The notes beneath the pieces are model-generated. The model did not search any database and had not been told where the DNA came from. It worked only from the letters and a program-made list of their open reading frames with translations. A program made the translations under genes and the position numbers. A stretch of 64,000 bases of DNA from Larimichthys crocea (taxonomy: Eukaryota > Chordata > Actinopteri > Sciaenidae): positions 11,382,334 through 11,446,333 of the forward strand of contig NC_040032.1 in NCBI RefSeq assembly GCF_000972845.2. Reading direction: 5' to 3'. Below are positions 58,809 to 64,000 of the stretch, in pieces. The first letter of the stretch is position 1. Every line of letters begins with the position of its first letter.

Positions 58809-59496
58809 CCATCCCTTCTCTTTGTCCTGGGAACGTACCAACCAGCGAGGGGGGGAAGAGGAGGAGAGAAGGGGGAGGGGTGAAGCAGCATGTCAGACAG
58901 GGGAGACTCGGGTAAAGGGAGAGAGAATAGCATGTGCTGGAGGGACAGACTGAGGTCGGCAGAAGAGGACTGAAAGGAGATATTTTCACATCTGCTTACT
59001 CCCTCCTGTTATTAACTGCTGCTAATCAAATTGGGTGTTAGATTTCTGCTAAGGAAGCTCAAGAGAAGAAGAAGAAGAAAACAGGCGAGGAAACCAGGAT
59101 GGGGCATCACGATGGTAGGATGGGAGTGAGGGTAAAATGGAGGAGATGAAAGCTGTCCTGTTGAGGAATCCACCAAATCACCTCCTCCTCTCCTTCTCCC
59201 AACAACAACAACGCTGCTGCTGCTGCTGCTAATATTGTTGCCTCCCTCCCGCCTCCCTCTGTCACCGGCAGAGAAAGAAAGTGGAGAGTTGACATTTACG
59301 TCCCGCCGGGGGGGAAACAGGACTCTTACGAGACGGGGATGTACGTTCTCACACTCGCACAGAGAGACAGAGAGTGGGGACAGGTGTTGGAGTGTTGAGG
59401 AGGGGCAAAACTCAGAGCATGAAGCTGCGCGGCGTGAAGGGAAGGAAAGTGTAGGAACTAAAACAAGCAAGGACATAAAGGCAGACCTAAACTGCT
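58600..59496 (+). promoter_or_regulatory. arhgap32: Possible internal promoter and alternative first exon of arhgap32
   Basis: A (CT)n run (58770-58808) is followed by purine-rich, moderately CpG-rich sequence with gccgg and gcgcggcg blocks (59260-59440). The segment ends in a very good donor, ctgct|gtgagtac (GT at 59497). It has no long ATG frame in phase with the gene; a 11-codon frame (atgaagctgcgc... ending tag) lies near 59419-59454. Mammalian ARHGAP32 is known to use an internal promoter for the RICS isoform lacking PX and SH3, and a non-coding first exon inside the intron after exon 4 would be consistent with that. This is inference; transcript data would be needed. Confidence 0.3.
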
Positions 59497-60619
59497 GTGA
59501 GTACAAAGTGTCTTTTTTTGTGTTTGTATCTGTGATATTTGGCTCTTTTCTTTCATTTTGCTGCTGCAGTTATCAGAGCAATGCTTCCCCCTTGTCCTTG
59601 TGTGCCTGGAGGACTCATCAGAATTGCTCATGTCCAAGATACGGCTGATGGATTCCTCTGCAGAAACCTTTGTTAGCTTCACCTTTCTCTAACTTGCTCT
59701 CTGTGGAAAAATCCCCACCATGTTGATGGTTCAAACGATGGATTCCTCTTGATTTTTTGAGCCTGTTCTCACAATGTAAACAAGAAGAAAGTGCAGACTA
59801 CCCTTTTTTCCAATATGACCATTTATAGCTTGAGGACAGAGAGAGAGCTGTGTGATTGTTTGAGTTATTACAATGGTCTTTCTTGGCTCAGTTGATTTGC
59901 CTTCATGTCTGTTTCTATTGTTCCCATAATGTTGAGCTTGAGCTTGACCCAGTGCATCTAGAACAGCTAATTCTACATATATATGTTGTTAAATTCACTA
60001 TTATTTTGCTGGTTACTGTACTGTACTGAAAACCCAGGATATCCCAGGACTGGCCAGACTGCAGCTCCCCTATGTGTTGTTGAAGCTTTGCTTCTACAGG
60101 GACAACGTGTGCTAGTGTGCTATTGCAGTGCAGGTTGGACTGAAATCAAATTATAATGTGGTGTGTTGCATGCATTGCAGAAAACAGAGCTAGAACGGCA
60201 GACAGACCTTTTGTAGCACGCCGCTCAGTTTGGGTGCACAGGATCTGGCACTGGACCACGTCGAACGTTGTAATTTGTTTAAACTGCTGGCTAAAAGCAG
60301 ATGCACTTGCTGAAATGGTGAATTTGTCATGTCGAGCAGGCACTAGTCTTATACTTAAAATAATGTCAAAGTACAAGCCCTGGCATGGACTGCAGAATAA
60401 GATAATGTCATCATCACCTCTGGTGGTTGGGTAAAGGGTTTCATTCTTATCAGTTTTTCTGATGTTGATTGACACACTACCTCATTGATCGTACCACAGA
60501 ATAACTTTTTTACCAACCTCATTTTACTGTATTTGTTGCAATTTGGTTTGCAGTTTCAGAGTCATAAATCTGAACAACTTGTACGTGTGTATTTATTATG
60601 ATTTTCATTGCTTGTGAGT
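59497..60619. other. Intron 5 sequence without a recognisable gene
   Basis: The frames 60146-60475 (-) and 60156-60434 (+) overlap and look incidental. No mobile-element end recognised. Confidence 0.4.
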
Positions 60620-60862
60620 GAATCGACAACTTTGCCGACACACCCGGACACCAAGCGAGTCATTGCAGCCAGCGAACAGTCTGTCTGTCTTTCATCATTT
60701 TATTTCGCAAAGCGCTTGCCAGAGACTAAAAGTCACTCACTTCGGTCTCTTGCCCTCTGCCATTAACTATGTCCAAAAAAAGCTGCTGAGCACAGTTACA
60801 TTGCCTGCTGACCTGGTTCGGGTTCTGGCACAACACCAGCACCGCGCTCCATCAGCATGTAA
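60620..60862 (+). repeat. Dispersed repeat shared with 15.3-15.65 kb
   Basis: It has the same ordered blocks as 15320-15650: ctgtctttcat, ttttatttc, actaaaagtcactca, gcacagttacattgcctgct and ttcgggttctggcacaacac. Same orientation, diverged, no terminal repeats seen. Confidence 0.6.
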
Positions 60863-61591
60863 TGTTGCTTTAAGGTTTTCCCATTCATCCTGTTTGCTGG
60901 TGCTCGAGGTTAGGCCAGATGTTTTTGTCCTGATTTTCACACATTTTCACACATTTTGTTCCAATCAAACGTTCTCATGAAAGTGTTACACAAACACACT
61001 GTGGCTTTTATGTTTGGCAGTGCAGCAGTGAATAAAAACAGCAATAAATACGAGAAAGTGCACAGGTCAACTTCGTCGCTATTGTCTCCGTCAGTGAAAG
61101 AGAGAGAGAGAGAGGACGCCAGAAAGCAGCCAGCCAAATAACATTTTGTTTAAGACGCCAATAGCTGATGGAATAAATGACCTCATATCTTTTGTGTATT
61201 GTTGAGAAATACCATTCACGAGAGCAAGAGCGAGTATTGTACAGCGAGATAGGATGAAATATGACCTCATATCTGCGAGTGCCACCTCTCGGGAGGTAAA
61301 ACATCTGTCCCAATGGAAGCAAATTAAACTCACAGTGCGAAGGCTGCTGGGAGTCCACTTAGATGACCTGAGCTCTCTGTGTGGCTCTGATTGATGGGAA
61401 TACTACAGCGGTGACTTTACAGCTCACATTCGTAATTTTATCTCAGTAGGGTTTTGATTTTCGGATTAAGATTACAACATAAATTTTAGATATTTATTCG
61501 ACAGAGACTTGTCAAGGTTGAACAATCTTAGCTTTTATGTTTTTTTTGTTTATTCTACGTCTTTTTTCATGTAGAGAACTCTGTGCATGTC

Positions 61592-61672
61592 ATGTTTCTG
61601 TTGTAAAGCACCTTGAACTGCATTTCTAATATGAAAGGTTCTACACAAATAAAGTTAATATCATTAGCATTA
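61592..61672 (+). repeat. L2/SINE-type 3' tail
   Basis: The motif gtaaagcaccttgaactgca, then tgaaaggttctacacaaata, then aagttaatatcatta, is the usual tail of vertebrate L2-related LINEs and SINEs ('gtaaagcrctttga...gctatataaataaa'). Truncated, non-coding. Confidence 0.6.
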
Positions 61673-61984
61673 CTTCCAACCTCCCTCGCTGTGCTAAAGG
61701 GAGAGAGGGGGCAGTGCATTTTCCCACCACGGTTTCTGGTCGGCGACAGGTTCGCTGCTTTCAGGTGTAATTGCTGCGGTTCATCTTCTCGCCGTGTGTG
61801 CTTGTGTCAGACGTTTCTCACACTTAATTCTTTTTTTTAGGCCGAGTCCAACGTCCGTCCCATAACTGTCCCAAAATGATGTTTTGTATCGACCCGATGG
61901 TGTTTTTTCTGTCTCCAGGATGACCTTAATTCATTCATTGGCGCCAAACACAAACTACAATTGAAGCCGATGTTCAGATTCATA

Positions 61985-62235
61985 AGTTTTATTAGGTTAT
62001 TTGTACATAAACAAGTTTGACTTGATATCAGTGCTAGATGTTGATCCATCAAGTACATGTTCAAATATTTATAAGGATATGTGGAAACTAATCTGCTTGT
62101 GGCACCAGACGTAAACGTCATAGGATCACCACAGTAGGTATGATTCATCCTCTAGGGACCATGAATGTCTGTACCAAATTTTGACCCATCCAATAGTTGT
62201 TCAGACATTTTAGTCTGTAGTTGGCCGACCAGCCG
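61985..62235 (-). repeat. Inverted copy of the 'gtccagactgaaatat' repeat family
   Basis: On the minus strand it reads cagactaaaatgtctgaaca, acaactattggatgggtca and ggtacagacattcatggtcc, the same text as 10760-10850 with fewer mismatches to the form I remember. The part 61985-62130 is less certain. Confidence 0.55.
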
Positions 62236-63089
62236 AGACGCTGACATAGATAAAAAATAATTTTCCCAGCAAACGATATTAAAAATCCATCTGACAGCAG
62301 CTTAGTGCGAGGACGTGAGGCCGAATACATTCACAGCTGAAGATAACCCGTAGAGGTGTAATCCATCATCGGTAAAATATTCCATCATGAGCGTGTCACG
62401 GCTTTGTAATGCCGCTCTTATCCGGGCACACTGCAAAGTTTTTTTCCACGTTCTATATTAAAACAGCAAACTTACATGACGTCTTGGTTTGCAGTGATCC
62501 CAGTCGATCAAAACAACATGTCTCCTCGGTCACAGTCGGTCACTGGGCAGCTGTCCTTCTCCCAAAAGTATATAGTCGGTCCAAACCTTTAAACTCTTCC
62601 AGTGAAATGGGAGAGATGGTTGAAAGTCTGAGCTTACTTCGAAACTTTGTTTTTATTGCTCTCGCTGGCTGCTCGGTCGAGAGAACGGCTTTTACTTGTA
62701 CATGGAGTGCAAAACATTTCAGGGTTGCTCAGACTGAACAACAGAGGGGTAATTAGGTCATTTGCTGCCACGCTAGTTTGTGTCCCAGCCACAGAAAAGG
62801 ACATTGTTGTTCTGTGAGGGCTGTATTTACTGCTGCGCCTCCATTAACAACTGTCTTTAAATCAAGCCCTCTTTTTAATGGGAACAAAAACACTTCCATG
62901 TGTTTCTCTCCCATTGCTGGCACCACCACGCGGCTCCGACAGTATCTGTTTAGTGGACCTTCAGAGCACATAAATACCTCCAGTCTTAATTTTTATGCCT
63001 CCTGTTGTATGCTCAGGAAAAAAAAAACAGTTCTTTTGTCTGAACAAACAGATGCTGAGAATTAAAAAAAACGGCTTTATCAATGCAGT
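62236..63089. other. Intron 5 sequence without a recognisable gene
   Basis: Frames 62409-62756 (+) and 62753-63065 (both strands) overlap without recognisable products. An acattgttgttctgtg stretch (62801-62816) contains SOX-like sites but stands alone. Confidence 0.35.
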
Positions 63090-63410
63090 TGTGAGAGAGT
63101 GATGAGTCAGATGTACCAAACGTGGACGGGCCTGGAGCGCTGACAACCAGAGACAGACGCTGAGGAAGCCAATCCTGAACAGCAGGTACTGCCAGGCTTA
63201 GTTTCAGTGGCTTTTAACAATATAACCATTGTTAATGATGGAGACTCCCTCCAGCCTGGAGCTAATTGCATATGTGCAAAGACCTCATAATACCTGGCTA
63301 AGTGATGTGCTTCATTGTATGCTGATTTAGTCGGCTGCTGAGGCACGAGCTTCAGTATTTCCTCAGCGGTGGAAAGGGTTTTCGTTGTCCCTGGGTGGTG
63401 CACACGTGCC
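63090..63410. promoter_or_regulatory. Enhancer-like segment with an inverted SOX-site pair
   Basis: Non-repetitive block with aacaat (63216-63221) and attgtt (63228-63233) as an inverted SOX-type pair, followed by gttaatgatgg and then ctaattgcatatgtgcaaag (63262-63281), which combines homeodomain/POU-type and other cores. It looks like a conserved non-coding element, but this cannot be shown from one sequence. Confidence 0.25.
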
Positions 63411-64000
63411 AGAACGTTGACTTTACTTATCCTTGTCCATGTAGTCTTCTGCGTTTGAACTGTTGGAGCTGGGATTCAGGATTATAAGAAAGGATGCCGA
63501 ACAACGCATCTCACTCTGTCTTGTTTTTGTCTAACAGGCTGACCACAGAGCGACCGGCCCTTTTTGGATTTCTGCCCTGCCCCGTTTGTCTCTGTGTCGC
63601 CCCGTTGTTTTATTTCATTATCATGACTTTGGGACTGTCCTGCCCCTGTTCCAGTTGCTCATCCTAAAAATGGAGACAGAGCACAGACAACCTTTTGGTT
63701 TGAGTTCAGTGGAGCAAACGGCCCAGCAGAGTCGTGTAATTACGACCTACATTTGATAAAATTCTGATGCAGTGGCTGCAGTAATTTCAGAGTGGTGGGC
63801 CGCTGCTGCAAAATGTATATAACAGAACCACCGAGGTTCTATTTATTACACCGGGTGATGCTCTGGGGAGGCAAAAACCACCAGATGACGTATGTTAAAG
63901 TATGCATGCACAGAGTTTTGCAAACACACTTCCTTGGAGTGCTTATCTATATGCATGACCTGTTTTATTTATGTATTTATTAATTGTGGTGTTGCAAATG
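63411..64000 (+). other. End of window: intron 5, with an acceptor-like site at 63539
   Basis: The text cttgtttttgtctaacag|gctgacc (AG at about 63538-63539) is a strong acceptor by sequence. The following ~200 bases have no frame that fits phase 0 of arhgap32 exon 4 with PX-like sequence. It may serve a non-coding exon or be a decoy. Confidence 0.3.

Noticed and set aside
58565..58989. Five overlapping frames near the CT-rich run
   Set aside because: Low-complexity Ser/Leu or Arg/Glu translations of (CT)n and (GA)n; not protein-coding.
63671..63760. ATG frame beginning METEHRQ after the 63539 acceptor
   Set aside because: The first four letters resemble the mammalian ARHGAP32 start, but the rest does not match and the position, downstream of exons 1-4, is wrong.
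47226..64000. Search for the next arhgap32 exon (start of the PX domain)
   Set aside because: No stretch giving the expected LSLSEEQNE-like or R-S-Y-x-D-F-like sequence with splice sites was seen, so the exon is taken to lie beyond the window.
1..64000. tRNA, rRNA, CRISPR arrays, bacterial-type operons or viral genes
   Set aside because: None recognised. Direct repeats are tandem or transposon-derived without spacer structure, and no tRNA-like B box with a matching acceptor stem was found.

Overview
The window is vertebrate nuclear DNA, most likely from a teleost fish and probably a percomorph. The evidence is very low coding density, GT-AG introns, long (GT)n and (AC)n tracts, and several dispersed repeat families that I know from fish genomes. 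There are no operons, bacterial genes, tRNAs or rRNAs. Most open frames over 60 codons are chance frames in intron or repeat sequence.

The only host gene I can support is the 5' part of arhgap32 on the + strand (Rho GTPase-activating protein 32, known in mammals as PX-RICS, GRIT or p250GAP). Four coding exons at 33329-33426, 43449-43554, 46753-46847 and 47141-47225 join with consistent phases to give residues 1-128. These form the N-terminal leader and stop just before the PX domain. The exon coding for the start of PX was not found, so intron 5 runs off the window end (more than 16.7 kb). The ATG exon has a strong splice acceptor in front of it, so at least one non-coding exon lies upstream. 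The CpG-rich segment ending in a donor at 4354 is the best candidate and implies a first intron of about 29 kb.

Layout. 1-3.7 kb: intergenic sequence ending in a tandem array of a TTAA-ended MITE. 3.7-4.35 kb: CpG-rich promoter and probable first exon. 4.6-7.2 kb: nested transposon island with a Tigger-like MITE, a piggyBac-like remnant, interrupted MITEs and a frameshifted minus-strand pseudogene. 8.15-8.98 kb: a two-copy 400 bp repeat. 9-33 kb: first intron, with scattered repeats and several enhancer-like stretches. 33-47 kb: the four coding exons, with hAT-like MITEs and microsatellites in the introns. 47-64 kb: intron 5, with decayed LINE pieces, more repeats and a possible internal promoter near 58.6-59.5 kb.

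I found no new multi-gene system. The most interesting signals are the paired (AC)n/(GT)n tracts at the two ends of introns 3 and 4, which could pair in the pre-mRNA, the two-promoter arrangement inferred for arhgap32, and the nested transposon island next to its promoter. Repeat family names come from remembered resemblance only, because no database search was possible.
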